DNA of 64,000 nt from JAIQFF01 sp963725615 (lineage in GTDB: Bacteria > Acidobacteriota > Terriglobia > Terriglobales > Acidobacteriaceae): contig CAVRZO010000001.1 of NCBI GenBank assembly GCA_963725615.1, forward strand, positions 248,001 through 312,000, read 5' to 3'. The notes under the pieces are model-generated. The model was not told the DNA's origin. It saw nothing but the letters and a program-made list of their open reading frames with translations, and ran no database searches. Positions 43,283-51,662 of the stretch are shown here, piece by piece; within the stretch, counting starts at the first letter, position 1, and each line of letters opens with the position of its first letter. A program made the position numbers and the translations under genes.

Positions 43283-44408
43283 GACGCTCTCCCAGCAGTT
43301 GCCGGGCGGCGGCAACCACTTGCTCCACGCCGGTCTCAAGCAAGCCATCGTCCGGACGAGGTACGTGGCTGTAGCTGGTGTTGCTGGCGGGACTGCGCAG
43401 CACGATACTTTTTGTACCAAACGGACCGTTGCGCGCCGGATCAGTCGGCCCGAAGATTGCGACCACCGGGACTCCGAGGGCCGCGGCCAGGTGCATGGGC
43501 CCGGTATCGCCACCAACAAACAGCCCGGCGCGACGGGTGAGGGCGATGAGCTGCGTAAGCGATCCTGTAAATGTTTCGGCCGTGCCGCTACTGGCGGTTT
43601 CCACGGCGCGGGCAAGGTCTTCTTCTCCGGGACCGTAGTTGACCAGGGTCTTGAAACCGTTTTTCGCGAGTTGCCTGGCCACTTCACCGTAGCGTTCGGC
43701 CGGCCATTGCTTTGCTCCCCATCCGGCGCCCGGGTTCAGAATTGCGAACTCCGGCGTGCCTTGCGCTTCCAGCCGGCGATCGCACTCCTGTTCGGCAGCG
43801 AGATCGAGTGGAAGATCGACCTTTGGGATTTCCAATGCCTGGTGAGCCACGGCTGCTGCGAGCGATAGATTCTGTTCCACAACGTGTTGGCCACGAGTCA
43901 TGATCTGGCGCGTGTAGAACATGGTGGCCAGATTTTCGCGAGGCTGGGCCGCACCGTAGATGACAGGCGCTCCCGACCATCGGGCCAGCAACGACGACCG
44001 CACTGCACCCTGAAGGTCGAGGGCAAGTTCATATCGCGCCGCCCGCAAATCGCTCAAAGCGGCGGCGGCGCGCTCCCAGGTGGCCACGGAAAAAGGCCCA
44101 GATCGCCACTGCCGCGTGTTCACGGGGTGGATCCGGTCTACCAACGGACGTTGTGCTGAACGCCGGCCGCTGCGAGGTGCGGCCAACGTGCACAACAATT
44201 CTGCCCAGCGCTCTTCGATCAGCCATCCCAACATTGCTTCTGGAAACGCCGCTCGCAGCGCGGTGACGGCGGGTAGGCCGTGAATAACGTCGCCCATGGC
44301 ACCGAGACGCACGATCAGAAGGCGCTTGATCTTTGATGCGACGATTTTTGATCCGAGAACGGTCGACTCTCCCGCGCACTCGCGGGACACTTGGGCTGAC
44401 ATGCTCAC
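43275..44408 (-). CDS. Glycosyltransferase family 9, heptosyltransferase I-like
   Basis: 377 aa from GTG 44408, which shares bases with the upstream stop (GTGA); ATG 44402 is an alternative. GT9 motifs are LLIVRLGAMGDVIHGLPAVT (the WaaC-like start), LDLQGAVRSSLLARWSG, NPGAGWGAKQWPAERYGEVA, and FVGGDTGPMHLAAALGVPVV. It should transfer L-glycero-D-manno-heptose from ADP-heptose to the Kdo of inner-core lipopolysaccharide. Its neighbours make that donor and acceptor, which supports the call. Confidence 0.88.
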   Translation of the reverse strand: MSMSAQVSRECAGESTVLGSKIVASKIKRLLIVRLGAMGDVIHGLPAVTALRAAFPEAMLGWLIEERWAELLCTLAAPRSGRRSAQRPLVDRIHPVNTRQWRSGPFSVATWERAAAALSDLRAARYELALDLQGAVRSSLLARWSGAPVIYGAAQPRENLATMFYTRQIMTRGQHVVEQNLSLAAAVAHQALEIPKVDLPLDLAAEQECDRRLEAQGTPEFAILNPGAGWGAKQWPAERYGEVARQLAKNGFKTLVNYGPGEEDLARAVETASSGTAETFTGSLTQLIALTRRAGLFVGGDTGPMHLAAALGVPVVAIFGPTDPARNGPFGTKSIVLRSPASNTSYSHVPRPDDGLLETGVEQVVAAARQLLGERHA

Positions 44409-44905
44409 GAACGCGTCCGCCCTAGACGCGAGCGGATCATCTCAGTGGTGGAATGGTCTTTGGGGTCGCCCACAATTTCCACTCGTCCGCCGCAGGCGAT
44501 CACTTCGGTGCGCTCGGGAACAGTCTCCGCAGAGTAATCCGTGCCCTTCGCATGCACGTCAGGGCGGATCTCGCGAATGATGGCGCGCACATCCGACTCA
44601 GGGAAAATTACCACGGCATCGACATCGGCCAGGGCGGCCAGAATTTCTGCGCGCTCCTCGGCCGGCACCAGCGGACGGCCTTCACCTTTCAGAGCGCGTA
44701 CGGACGCATCCGAGTTGACGGCCACGACCAATCGTCCGCCCAGTCGTCTGGCGGCGCGCAGGTAACGCACGTGTCCCACGTGCAGCAGATCGAAGCCGCC
44801 GTTGGCCAAAGTGACCGAATCGCCGGCGCGGCGCCATTCCGCCACCTGCTTTTGCAATTCATCGCGTGTGAGAATCTTGTTTGCGATTGCCTTGTTCCTG
44901 GACAT
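44405..44905 (-). CDS. hldE (C-terminal domain) / rfaE2: D-beta-D-heptose 1-phosphate adenylyltransferase
   Basis: 166 aa nucleotidyltransferase. Motifs are TLANGGFDLLHVGHVRYLRA (HxGH), VVAVNSDASVRALKGEGRPL, HAKGTDYSAETVPE, and KDHSTTEMI. It forms ADP-heptose from heptose-1-phosphate and ATP. In E. coli this activity is fused to the kinase in HldE; here the two halves are separate genes, with the kinase upstream at 45068. It overlaps the heptosyltransferase start. Confidence 0.92.
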   Translation of the reverse strand: MSRNKAIANKILTRDELQKQVAEWRRAGDSVTLANGGFDLLHVGHVRYLRAARRLGGRLVVAVNSDASVRALKGEGRPLVPAEERAEILAALADVDAVVIFPESDVRAIIREIRPDVHAKGTDYSAETVPERTEVIACGGRVEIVGDPKDHSTTEMIRSRLGRTRS

Positions 44906-44919
44906 TCGTCCCCGTGCGT

Positions 44920-45060
44920 CGTGGGAAGCCCGGTTCGAGCGTCTCTTTCGCCCCGATGGGGCTCGACCCCTTTGCGAATCGAGACCCAGGGCTTACGCCC
45001 TGGGCTTTATTCTCGCGCCGCTTCGCGGCTTGGGCATTTGCCGACTGAAAACCTCCATAT
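44920..45060. repeat. Palindromic repeats between the two heptose genes
   Basis: Contains CCCAGGGCttacGCCCTGGG (44985-45004), CGCGCCGCTTCGCGGC and CCCCGATGGGG. These are short hairpins of a different sequence class from the GTAGG repeats. No gene. Confidence 0.6.
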
Positions 45061-45067
45061 ACAGAAC

Positions 45068-46102
45068 TCAGTGAGACCGTGTTGCCGGCGGAGCCTGGTC
45101 CAGCGCCTGCAACAATTCCTGCTGTGATACGGTTGCCGTCCCTCGTTTCATGACCACGATGCCGCCGGCATAATTCGCCAGGTGCGCAGCGTCTTCGGCG
45201 CTGGCTCCCGCGGCCAAGGCAGCGGTGAAGGTGGCGATCACCGTGTCACCTGCGCCGGTCACATCCGCCACCTGATCGGACCCGAAAATCGGAATGTCGG
45301 CAGGCTTGTGACGTTGGGTAAACGCCACCATGCCATCACGTCCACGGGTGATGACCAGAGACTTGAGCTTCATCTCGTCCATCACCTGCTGGGCCGCCGC
45401 GCACAGCGTGCGCCAATCGTGGCCGATCTTCACCCCGAGCGCGGCTTCGACCTCGGGTTCATTGGGCGTGGCCGCGGTCACGCCGGAGAAATGCAGCATG
45501 CGATAGCGCGAATCGAGCACCACCGGCACTCCACGCAGCCCGCCTTTGTAGCGCACCGCATTCAGGATCGCGGGAGTGGCTGAGCCGTAGCCGTAATCTG
45601 AAATGAGCAGGACGTCGGAGGCGCGAGCGTACTCCCTTGCGGCCAGGACCAACTCGCGCTTCAAGTGCCGATTGGGTTCAGCCTCGGGCTCGCGATCCAC
45701 GCGTACGACCTGTTGGCGCGCCGAGTGCGTCGAACCTGCCAGTATGCGGGTCTTGGTCACGGTCGTGTATCTCTTGTCTTTCAAAACGCCACTCACAGCG
45801 ACGTGCTTGTGGCGAAAAGCCTTTAGCAAAAGGCGGCCCGGCTCGTCGTCGCCGATCACGCCGACCGGCAGCACATTGACGCCCAGATCCGCGAGATTGC
45901 AGACGGCGTTGGCGCCTCCTCCGGGCACCACGTTGCGCTCGCGATGTTTAAGGATCAGGACCGGCGCTTCGCGCGAAACCCGGGAAATTTCTCCGAAGAT
46001 AAATTCGTCAGCTACCAGGTCGCCGAGAACGGTGACCGTGACTTTGGGAAAGTCTTCAACGATCTTCCTCAGCCGCTCGGTTTCTTTGAGGTGCTTGCTC
46101 AT
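45068..46102 (-). CDS. hldE (N-terminal domain) / rfaE1: D-beta-D-heptose 7-phosphate kinase
   Basis: 344 aa PfkB/ribokinase-fold protein. GDLVADEFIFGEISRVSREA, VPGGGANAVCNLADLGVNVL, the anion-hole DVTGAGDTVIATFTAALAAG, and NYAGGIVVMKRGTATVSQQE match RfaE/HldE kinases. It makes heptose 1,7-bisphosphate for ADP-heptose synthesis. The phosphatase gmhB and isomerase gmhA are not in this window. Confidence 0.92.
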   Translation of the reverse strand: MSKHLKETERLRKIVEDFPKVTVTVLGDLVADEFIFGEISRVSREAPVLILKHRERNVVPGGGANAVCNLADLGVNVLPVGVIGDDEPGRLLLKAFRHKHVAVSGVLKDKRYTTVTKTRILAGSTHSARQQVVRVDREPEAEPNRHLKRELVLAAREYARASDVLLISDYGYGSATPAILNAVRYKGGLRGVPVVLDSRYRMLHFSGVTAATPNEPEVEAALGVKIGHDWRTLCAAAQQVMDEMKLKSLVITRGRDGMVAFTQRHKPADIPIFGSDQVADVTGAGDTVIATFTAALAAGASAEDAAHLANYAGGIVVMKRGTATVSQQELLQALDQAPPATRSH

Positions 46103-46126
46103 TCGTCTGTGGTCAGCCCGTATTGC

Positions 46127-46175
46127 CGAGGGCGAGACGCCCTCGGGACAGCCGGCGGGACGCCGGCGCTACACA
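46127..46175. repeat. REP hairpins, GTGTAG-head class
   Basis: On the minus strand, TGTAG + CGCCGGCGtcccGCCGGC, then CCGAGGGCGtctCGCCCTCGGC. The first hairpin is almost the same as the one inside rlmD. It separates the heptose kinase and lpxK genes. Confidence 0.8.
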
Positions 46176-46192
46176 GGGCACCTTCGATTTTC

Positions 46193-47137
46193 TCATGGCT
46201 GGCGCCTTCTCTCTGCAATCCTGGCCAGCATGGTATCCACAGCGTTATCTGCATCGGCCAATTCCATTTTGACCGGAACCACGGCGAGCGGGGCCAGCGC
46301 CGCCAGATATCCGCCCAGGTTGACCGCGTCCTTTTCTGTGGTGACAAAACCGTCAGCCTCGCTGCGCTGTCGCAGGTTCAGCAAATCACGGATGTCCGCT
46401 TCGGTATAGGCGTGGTGGTCGCGGTAAAAAGCTTCGGCAACGGGCTCGATGCTGGCGGTCCGCAGCTGAGCCACGAAATTCTTCGGCCGTGCGATGCCGC
46501 AGAACGCGACGGGTCTGGCTGGAACATTGGTTGGAACAATGCCTCGACGCGCTCGCCAGACCAGTTTCTGGTCCAGCGGAAACGCCTCCGGGGACGCACC
46601 GCTGGTAAGCACAACTGCGTCGGCGCGGCGAAGCGAGGTTAGCGGCTCGCGAAGTCTTCCTCCCGGAATGAGGCGATCGCGAGCGTCTTCGGGAGTCACC
46701 AGCACGATATCGAAATCGCGGGCGAGGGAGCGATGCTGGAAACCGTCGTCGAGGAGGTGGAGCTGCGGACCGAATTTTTGCTCAGCGAAGACGCCAGCGG
46801 CGTGGCGGATTTCTCCGACAACGACCGGAACACTCAGACGCCGCGCCATCAGCAGAGGTTCATCGCCGAAGTCGCGGGGTGAACCCGCAGGGTCGACCAG
46901 GGCTATGCCTCGGGCGTTGCGTCCGTAACCGCGCGAGAGGATATCGAATTTCACTCCGCGCGCTTTCAGTAGCTCGCCCAAGAGCAACACAAAAGGTGTT
47001 TTACCCGATCCGCCGACGGAGAGATTTCCGATGCTCACCACTGGGCCGCTGAGCCTCTGGGCTCGCGCCAGGCCGCGGTCATAGAGCGTGTTCCGGGCGC
47101 GAACCCCGAGTCCGAAGAGTGAGCTAAGCGGATTCAT
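46193..47137 (-). CDS. lpxK: Tetraacyldisaccharide 4'-kinase
   Basis: 314 aa. P-loop GNLSVGGSGKTPFVLLLGEL, LSRGYGRNARGIALVD, FGDEPLLMARR, LHLLDDGFQHRSLARDFDIV and TTEKDAVNLG are LpxK hallmarks. It phosphorylates the 4'-position of the lipid A disaccharide at the inner membrane. Full family length. Its presence shows lipid A is made. Confidence 0.94.
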   Translation of the reverse strand: MNPLSSLFGLGVRARNTLYDRGLARAQRLSGPVVSIGNLSVGGSGKTPFVLLLGELLKARGVKFDILSRGYGRNARGIALVDPAGSPRDFGDEPLLMARRLSVPVVVGEIRHAAGVFAEQKFGPQLHLLDDGFQHRSLARDFDIVLVTPEDARDRLIPGGRLREPLTSLRRADAVVLTSGASPEAFPLDQKLVWRARRGIVPTNVPARPVAFCGIARPKNFVAQLRTASIEPVAEAFYRDHHAYTEADIRDLLNLRQRSEADGFVTTEKDAVNLGGYLAALAPLAVVPVKMELADADNAVDTMLARIAERRRQP

Positions 47138-47158
47138 GTTTGTTCACTACCACAGGCT

Positions 47159-47320
47159 GTGTGGAGACGGGGCTATGCCCCGTCCGGGCCGCGGCCTGCC
47201 GCGGCTAGGTTTGCGAGCCACCGACTCATGCATTGGCTGCACAGATTCTTTGCGTGAATATCACACCTCTGCCATGGCTTCGCCATGGCCAGGGCGGGTC
47301 AGGGACCCGCCCCTACGCGG
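47159..47320. repeat. Inverted REP pair overlapping the kdtA 3' end
   Basis: GTGTGG + AGACGGGGCtatGCCCCGTC at the left; GGGCGGGTCagGGACCCGCCC + CCTACGCGG at the right. The two sides have different heads and different arms. The right hairpin encodes the last residues of KdtA, and the stop codon lies in its loop. Confidence 0.82.
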
Positions 47321-48597
47321 TCTGAGGCGGATTCCAGTAGTTTTTCTAAGGCTGCTATGGTTCTGTCGGTTGCGCCCATTTGCGATCGCAGTGTTTCGGC
47401 TCCGCGGCGGCCCAGCGCGATTCGCTCTCCTGTATTAGAGAGCAAATCCATGAGCACCACCGGAAATTCCGCCGGGCCGACTACCCGCACTGCATCCTGA
47501 CTCTGAAAAAGACTGACGATGTCGCGGAAATTTTCCGTGTGATTACCCACCATGGTAGGCACGCCGTACTGGGCCGGCTCGATGATGTTGTGTCCGCCAC
47601 GCGGGACCAGGCTTCCGCCAACGAACGCCACATCGGCCAACGCGTAGAGCGACGCGAGTTCGCCAATAGTGTCGACCAGGAAAATGCCGCCGGCAATGGA
47701 CTCGCGGTTCCATACCGAGCGACGCCAGAAACGGATGCCACGCTGTTCCAGCAGGTGGGCGACCTCGCTGAAACGCTCGGGGCGCCGCGGCGCCAGAATC
47801 ATCACCGCTCGAGGATGGCTGGCCAGCACATTCTCAAGAGCGCGCAACAGCAGCTGTTCTTCCCCTTCTACCGTGCTGCCGCAGACCAGCACCGGCCCGG
47901 CGCCGCCCTGCTGAAGGTTCGCTCGCAGTCGGGCTACAATCGCCGGAGGATCCGGCGCGCTCACATCGAATTTGAGATTGCCGCTCACCTGCACCCGGTC
48001 GGCGGGCGCGCCAATGTCGCGCAGACGGGAGGCGTCCTCGCTGGTTTGCGCCAGAAACAGGTCAATGTTCCGTAGAACTCTCCTCAGAATGAACCGGAAA
48101 CGGCGGTATCCGGGCCGGGAGCGATCAGAAATGCGCGCATTCACTACGGCAATACGGGCGCCGCTGGCATGCGCGAGCCGCAAGAAATTTGGCCAGAACT
48201 CGGTTTCCGCGAGAACAATCAGCCGTGGCCGCAAGGCCGACAAGTAGGGCCGGATGGCAAATGCGAAATCCAGCGGGAAGTAGAAGACGCTGTCCTCCCC
48301 AAAATGCTTCGTTGCCAACTTCTGTCCTGTGGCAGTTGTGGTCGAGATCACGACTCGATATTTCGGGAACCGCCGGCCCAACTCCCGCACCAGTTCGCTG
48401 ACTGCCAGCACCTCGCCCACTGAGACCGCGTGTACCCAGATTGCCGGCTGGTTTCGTGGTCGCAGCCGCGGCGGGATTTTACCCAGGCGCTCACCGAGGC
48501 CCTCGCGGTACTTGCCATGTCGCCGCTTGCCGAACATCCAGTAGGGCAGGCTGGCCAACAATCCCGCTGCCAGCAGCGCGCTATAGAGCAAGTACAT
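47299..48597 (-). CDS. kdtA: 3-deoxy-D-manno-octulosonic acid (Kdo) transferase
   Basis: 432 aa. An N-terminal membrane anchor (LYSALLAAGLLASLPYWMFG) is followed by GT30 motifs: IWVHAVSVGEVLAVSELVRE, VVISTTTATGQKLA, LAETEFWPNFLRLA, VNARISDRS, and the donor-site FVGGSLVPRGGHNIIEPAQY. It adds Kdo to lipid IVA. It is the first gene of the minus-strand envelope cluster. The last residues, DRVGAGP, are encoded by a REP hairpin and replace the usual tail. Confidence 0.94.
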   Translation of the reverse strand: MYLLYSALLAAGLLASLPYWMFGKRRHGKYREGLGERLGKIPPRLRPRNQPAIWVHAVSVGEVLAVSELVRELGRRFPKYRVVISTTTATGQKLATKHFGEDSVFYFPLDFAFAIRPYLSALRPRLIVLAETEFWPNFLRLAHASGARIAVVNARISDRSRPGYRRFRFILRRVLRNIDLFLAQTSEDASRLRDIGAPADRVQVSGNLKFDVSAPDPPAIVARLRANLQQGGAGPVLVCGSTVEGEEQLLLRALENVLASHPRAVMILAPRRPERFSEVAHLLEQRGIRFWRRSVWNRESIAGGIFLVDTIGELASLYALADVAFVGGSLVPRGGHNIIEPAQYGVPTMVGNHTENFRDIVSLFQSQDAVRVVGPAEFPVVLMDLLSNTGERIALGRRGAETLRSQMGATDRTIAALEKLLESASDRVGAGP

Positions 48598-48678
48598 GAA
48601 GGAAGAGACATTCTAACCGCAAGCGCACCGGACTTCTTCTGCGAACTCCAGGCACCGGCACGCTGGCCGGGCGCATCC

Positions 48679-48684
48679 TATAAT
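48679..48684 (+). promoter_or_regulatory. TATAAT -10 box, 8 nt before the start codon
   Basis: A consensus TATAAT ends 8 nt before the ATG at 48693. Transcription would begin at or next to the start codon, which suggests a leaderless mRNA. No good -35 box is visible. gatB has the same spacing. Confidence 0.5.
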
Positions 48685-48692
48685 CAACCATC

Positions 48693-49349
48693 ATGTTACG
48701 AGGGGCTTTGAGGACTTTCGTGTTTCCAGCGGTGGCGATCGCCGCCATCGCCCTGACTCCTTTGCTCTGCCGGGCGGCAAAGGAATTCGTGATGCCGCAA
48801 GCTCAGCCCGCCAAGACCTATCCAGCGCACGACCAGCATCCCCTGGAGGCCTTCACGGTCGCGGTGGACCCCTACGATCTGGTGGAAAAGACCACCATCT
48901 TTTCCGTTCATTACAGCGAGCTCGGTTTCCTTCCCATCTTCGTGATCGCCACCAACGACGGCAACCAGCCGGTTGAGCTGTCCGGCATGAAGGCGCAACT
49001 GGTGACGGTGAACCGTACCAAACTCTCTCCCGCGACCCAGGAAGACATCGCGCGCCGTCTTACTCGTCCCTCGGCCAGCACCAACCGTTATCCGATTCCA
49101 TTTCCCACCAAGAAAGTGAAGGGTGGACTGAGCAAACAGGCCATTGAAGAAATACAGAATTCCCAGTTTGTCGCCAAGGCAGTCGAGCCGCACAGCTCGC
49201 AGTCCGGATTCCTCTTCTTCGACGTCTCGGGAATCTCCGTGCCGCTGGCGGGCGCCAACTTCTATCTCACGGGCGTGCGCGATGCCAAAGGGAGCGAGCT
49301 GATGTACTTCGAGGTTCCGCTGGAAAAGTATCTGAGCGCGACTCATTGA
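48693..49349 (+). CDS. Exported protein of unknown function
   Basis: 218 aa. A signal peptide (TFVFPAVAIAAIALTPLLCR) is followed by a beta-rich domain: YDLVEKTTIFSVHYSELGFL, PIFVIATNDGNQPVELSGMK, HSSQSGFLFFDVSGISVPLA. The pattern is of an Ig-like or immunity-type fold, but no family is recognised. Divergent from kdtA with 95 bp between. Confidence 0.75.
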   Translation: MLRGALRTFVFPAVAIAAIALTPLLCRAAKEFVMPQAQPAKTYPAHDQHPLEAFTVAVDPYDLVEKTTIFSVHYSELGFLPIFVIATNDGNQPVELSGMKAQLVTVNRTKLSPATQEDIARRLTRPSASTNRYPIPFPTKKVKGGLSKQAIEEIQNSQFVAKAVEPHSSQSGFLFFDVSGISVPLAGANFYLTGVRDAKGSELMYFEVPLEKYLSATH

Positions 49350-49356
49350 CTGCACG

Positions 49357-49479
49357 GTGTGGGGCGGACACTCTTGTCCGCCGTTGACTTGGACTTGTTC
49401 GAAAGCTTCTCGTGATCAGACTAGGCAACCAAGTACAAATCAACTTCAAAAGCGGCAGACAAGAGTGTCCGCCCCACAC
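49357..49479. repeat. Inverted REP pair with 22-bp perfect ends
   Basis: The first 22 nt (GTGTGG + GGCGGACACTCTTGTC) are exactly complementary to the last 22 (49458-49479). The left copy also forms its own hairpin, GGCGGACActcttGTCCGCC. Between them are about 80 nt of unrelated sequence. It lies just upstream of the gatB promoter. Confidence 0.88.
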
Positions 49480-49491
49480 GGGGTCTGCATT

Positions 49492-49497
49492 TATAAT
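49492..49497 (+). promoter_or_regulatory. TATAAT -10 box, 8 nt before gatB
   Basis: TATAAT lies 8 nt before the ATG at 49506, the same spacing as at 48679. It starts 12 nt after the REP pair, so the -35 region is within the repeat arm. Suggests a leaderless gatB transcript. Confidence 0.5.
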
Positions 49498-49505
49498 GAC
49501 CGATT

Positions 49506-50984
49506 ATGGTAGCCACGCCTGACGTCTCCATAGCAGCGGCATCGAAGTATGAACCGGTGATGGGGTTGGAGGTACACGTCCAGCTCCTGACCGCCACCAA
49601 GATTTTTTGCTCCTGCTCGACTCATTTCGGCGATCCGCCCAACACCAACGTTTGCCCGGTGTGTCTGGGCTTGCCCGGGGCCTTGCCCGTGCTGAACCGC
49701 AAGGCGGTGGAGTTCGCGGTGCTCGCGGCCCTGGCGTTGAATTGCCGTATCAACGAGACTTCGATCTTTGCCCGCAAGAATTATTTTTATCCCGACCTAC
49801 CCAAGGGCTACCAGATTTCGCAGTACGACAAGCCGCTGTCGGAGCACGGCTTCATTGAAATCAAGACTGCCGCCGGCACCAAGAAGATCGGCATCACCCG
49901 CCTGCATCTGGAAGAAGACGCCGGCAAGAGCCTGCACGAAGGCTTTGCGAATTCCTCGGAGACAACTGGTATCGATCTGAACCGCAGCGGAATGCCGCTG
50001 ATCGAAATCGTCAGCGAGCCGGATATCGCGTCCCCCGAAGAGGCGTACGAATATCTGACGCGCCTGAAGGAGATCATCCTGTACACCGGGGTCAGCGACT
50101 GCAACATGGAGGAGGGTTCGCTGCGCTGCGATGGCAACATCAGCGTGCGTCCGCGCGGACAGAAAGAGTTTGGGACGAAAACGGAAGTGAAGAACGTCAA
50201 TTCGTTCCGCTTCATTCGCGAGGCGCTGGAGTACGAGATCGAGCGCCAGATCGGCGTGATTGAATCCGGCGGCAAGATCACGCAGGAAACTCGCCTCTAC
50301 AATTCGATCGAAGGCAAGACCTACGGCATGCGGTCGAAGGAACAGGCGCACGACTATCGTTATTTTCCCGAGCCCGACCTGCTTCCGCTGGTTGTAGATG
50401 CGAAATGGCAGAAGGAAATCCGCGACACGCTGCCCGAACTTCCTGAACCCCGGCGCAGGCGTATGGTTGCGGACTACGGCATCACCGAGCAGGACGCGCA
50501 GGTGCTGACGCTTACCAAGTCCCTGGCCGACCAGTTCGAAGCGGCAGCCAAAGCCGCGAAGAGTCCGAAGCGCGTGGCCAACCTGGTACAGAGCGAGTTG
50601 ATGGGACGCTTGAAAGCGAAGGGCCTGGAAATTGAGCAGTCGCCAATCTCGATGAAGGGCGTGGCCGCATCGGCGGATCTGGTGGAAAGCGGCGCCATCT
50701 CCGGCAAGATGCTTAAAGACCTCTACGATCTGGCCTTCGAACGTGGGAAAGATTTTTCCGCAGTATATGAAGAGGAGGGCAGGCCGGAACAGTCCCGCGA
50801 CACCTCGGCCCTCGAGAAGATCATCGACGAGATCATCGCGGCCAATCCCAAACAGGTCGAACAGTATCGTGCGGGAAAGAAGACGGTTGTGGGCTTCTTC
50901 GTCGGGCAAGTAATGAAAGCTTCGAAGGGCCAGGCCAATCCACAGATGGTGAATGAGTTGCTGGCAAAAAAGCTGGACGCTTGA
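49506..50984 (+). CDS. gatB: Asp/Glu-tRNA amidotransferase subunit B
   Basis: 492 aa. GatB motifs are VMGLEVHVQLLT, the zinc-site CSCSTHFG...CPVCLGLPG, ARKNYFYPDLPKGYQISQYD, HLEEDAGKSLH, DLNRSGMPLIEIVSEPDI and KTEVKNVNSFRFIREAL. The C-terminal GatB/YqeY domain ends at FVGQVMKASKGQANPQMVNE. With GatA and GatC it transamidates mischarged Glu-tRNA(Gln) or Asp-tRNA(Asn). gatA and gatC are not in this window. Confidence 0.96.
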   Translation: MVATPDVSIAAASKYEPVMGLEVHVQLLTATKIFCSCSTHFGDPPNTNVCPVCLGLPGALPVLNRKAVEFAVLAALALNCRINETSIFARKNYFYPDLPKGYQISQYDKPLSEHGFIEIKTAAGTKKIGITRLHLEEDAGKSLHEGFANSSETTGIDLNRSGMPLIEIVSEPDIASPEEAYEYLTRLKEIILYTGVSDCNMEEGSLRCDGNISVRPRGQKEFGTKTEVKNVNSFRFIREALEYEIERQIGVIESGGKITQETRLYNSIEGKTYGMRSKEQAHDYRYFPEPDLLPLVVDAKWQKEIRDTLPELPEPRRRRMVADYGITEQDAQVLTLTKSLADQFEAAAKAAKSPKRVANLVQSELMGRLKAKGLEIEQSPISMKGVAASADLVESGAISGKMLKDLYDLAFERGKDFSAVYEEEGRPEQSRDTSALEKIIDEIIAANPKQVEQYRAGKKTVVGFFVGQVMKASKGQANPQMVNELLAKKLDA

Positions 50985-50997
50985 AGCTGATCTGACC

Positions 50998-51584
50998 GTG
51001 TGGGACCGGGTCTCCGACCCGGTCGGGCGGCCCAAAGGGCCGCAGGCTTTATGCAGCCGAAGTATGATTACCGCCGCCGTCTTCCCCATATCCAAAAAGA
51101 CAATCGGCCAATCTTTGTCACTTTCACCACAGACCACCGCTGGAAACTTCCTCCCGAAGCCAGAGATATTGTTCTTGCATGCTGTCTGAAGGAAAACGGC
51201 AGCAAGTTCGACTTGCATACTGTCGTTGTCATGCCAGACCATGCACATCTCTTGTTGAGCCCTCTCCGGAATAGCAACGGATGGAACTTCAGCCTGCCCC
51301 AGATCATGCATGCGATCAAAGGTGTATCGGCTCGAAAGATCAACTTGCTTCTCGACCGACATGGTCCAGTCTGGCAGGAGGAATTCTTCGACCACGTCTT
51401 GCGATCGAATGACAGTCTTGCGGAGAAAGTTAACTACATTTGTCAGAATCCGGTGCGAGCGGGATTGGTCGAAGATGAAAAGGCATATCGTTGGCTGTGG
51501 AGGGGGACTATTCCAGTTCTCTAGGAGCGTAAAGCACAGCGGCCTTCCAGGCCGCCTGACCGGGTCGGAGACCCGGTCCCACAC
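50998..51584 (+). mobile_element. RAYT unit: Y1 transposase flanked by REP hairpins
   Basis: Positions 50998-51024 and 51558-51584 are perfect 27-bp inverted repeats. Each consists of GTGTGG followed by the hairpin GACCGGGTC-tcc-GACCCGGTC. Inside each lies a second short hairpin (GGCGGCCcaaaGGGCCGC at the left, GCGGCCttccaGGCCGC at the right). The transposase gene takes up nearly all the space between. A 587-bp unit of this form fits a REP-RAYT module. Only the transposase is coded. Confidence 0.85.
51051..51524 (+). CDS. REP-associated tyrosine transposase (RAYT, Y1/TnpA-like)
   Basis: 157 aa from ATG 51051; the longer frame would be read from the REP hairpin and is rejected. FVTFTTDHRW, the HUH-type metal motif in VVVMPDHAHLLLSPLR, IMHAIKGVSARKINLLL, VWQEEFFDHVLRSNDSL, and the catalytic-tyrosine motif VNYICQNPVRAGLVED are the RAYT pattern. 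Such enzymes nick single-stranded REP DNA at a short head next to a hairpin. The gene appears intact, so REP mobilisation could be current (inference). It is the only RAYT in the window. Confidence 0.92.
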   Translation: MQPKYDYRRRLPHIQKDNRPIFVTFTTDHRWKLPPEARDIVLACCLKENGSKFDLHTVVVMPDHAHLLLSPLRNSNGWNFSLPQIMHAIKGVSARKINLLLDRHGPVWQEEFFDHVLRSNDSLAEKVNYICQNPVRAGLVEDEKAYRWLWRGTIPVL

Positions 51585-51662
51585 AGTCTGTGCCAGTCCC
51601 CACGCGGTCAGTATCTTCCGTTACGTTTAGCCTTCCCCCTCTGCCTCGGTAACATATGCTTG

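Noticed and set aside
43288..43687. N-terminal extension of the ICMT-like protein
   Set aside because: The extra residues are antisense-frame translation of the heptosyltransferase; ATG 43282 fits the family length.
44405..46102. Broken fusion gene hldE
   Set aside because: Both halves have their own start and complete domains, and separate rfaE1 and rfaE2 genes are normal in many bacteria.
49797..51584. 595-aa open frame on the minus strand
   Set aside because: It is antisense to gatB and the RAYT gene, whose motifs are unmistakable; the frame shows no domain of its own.
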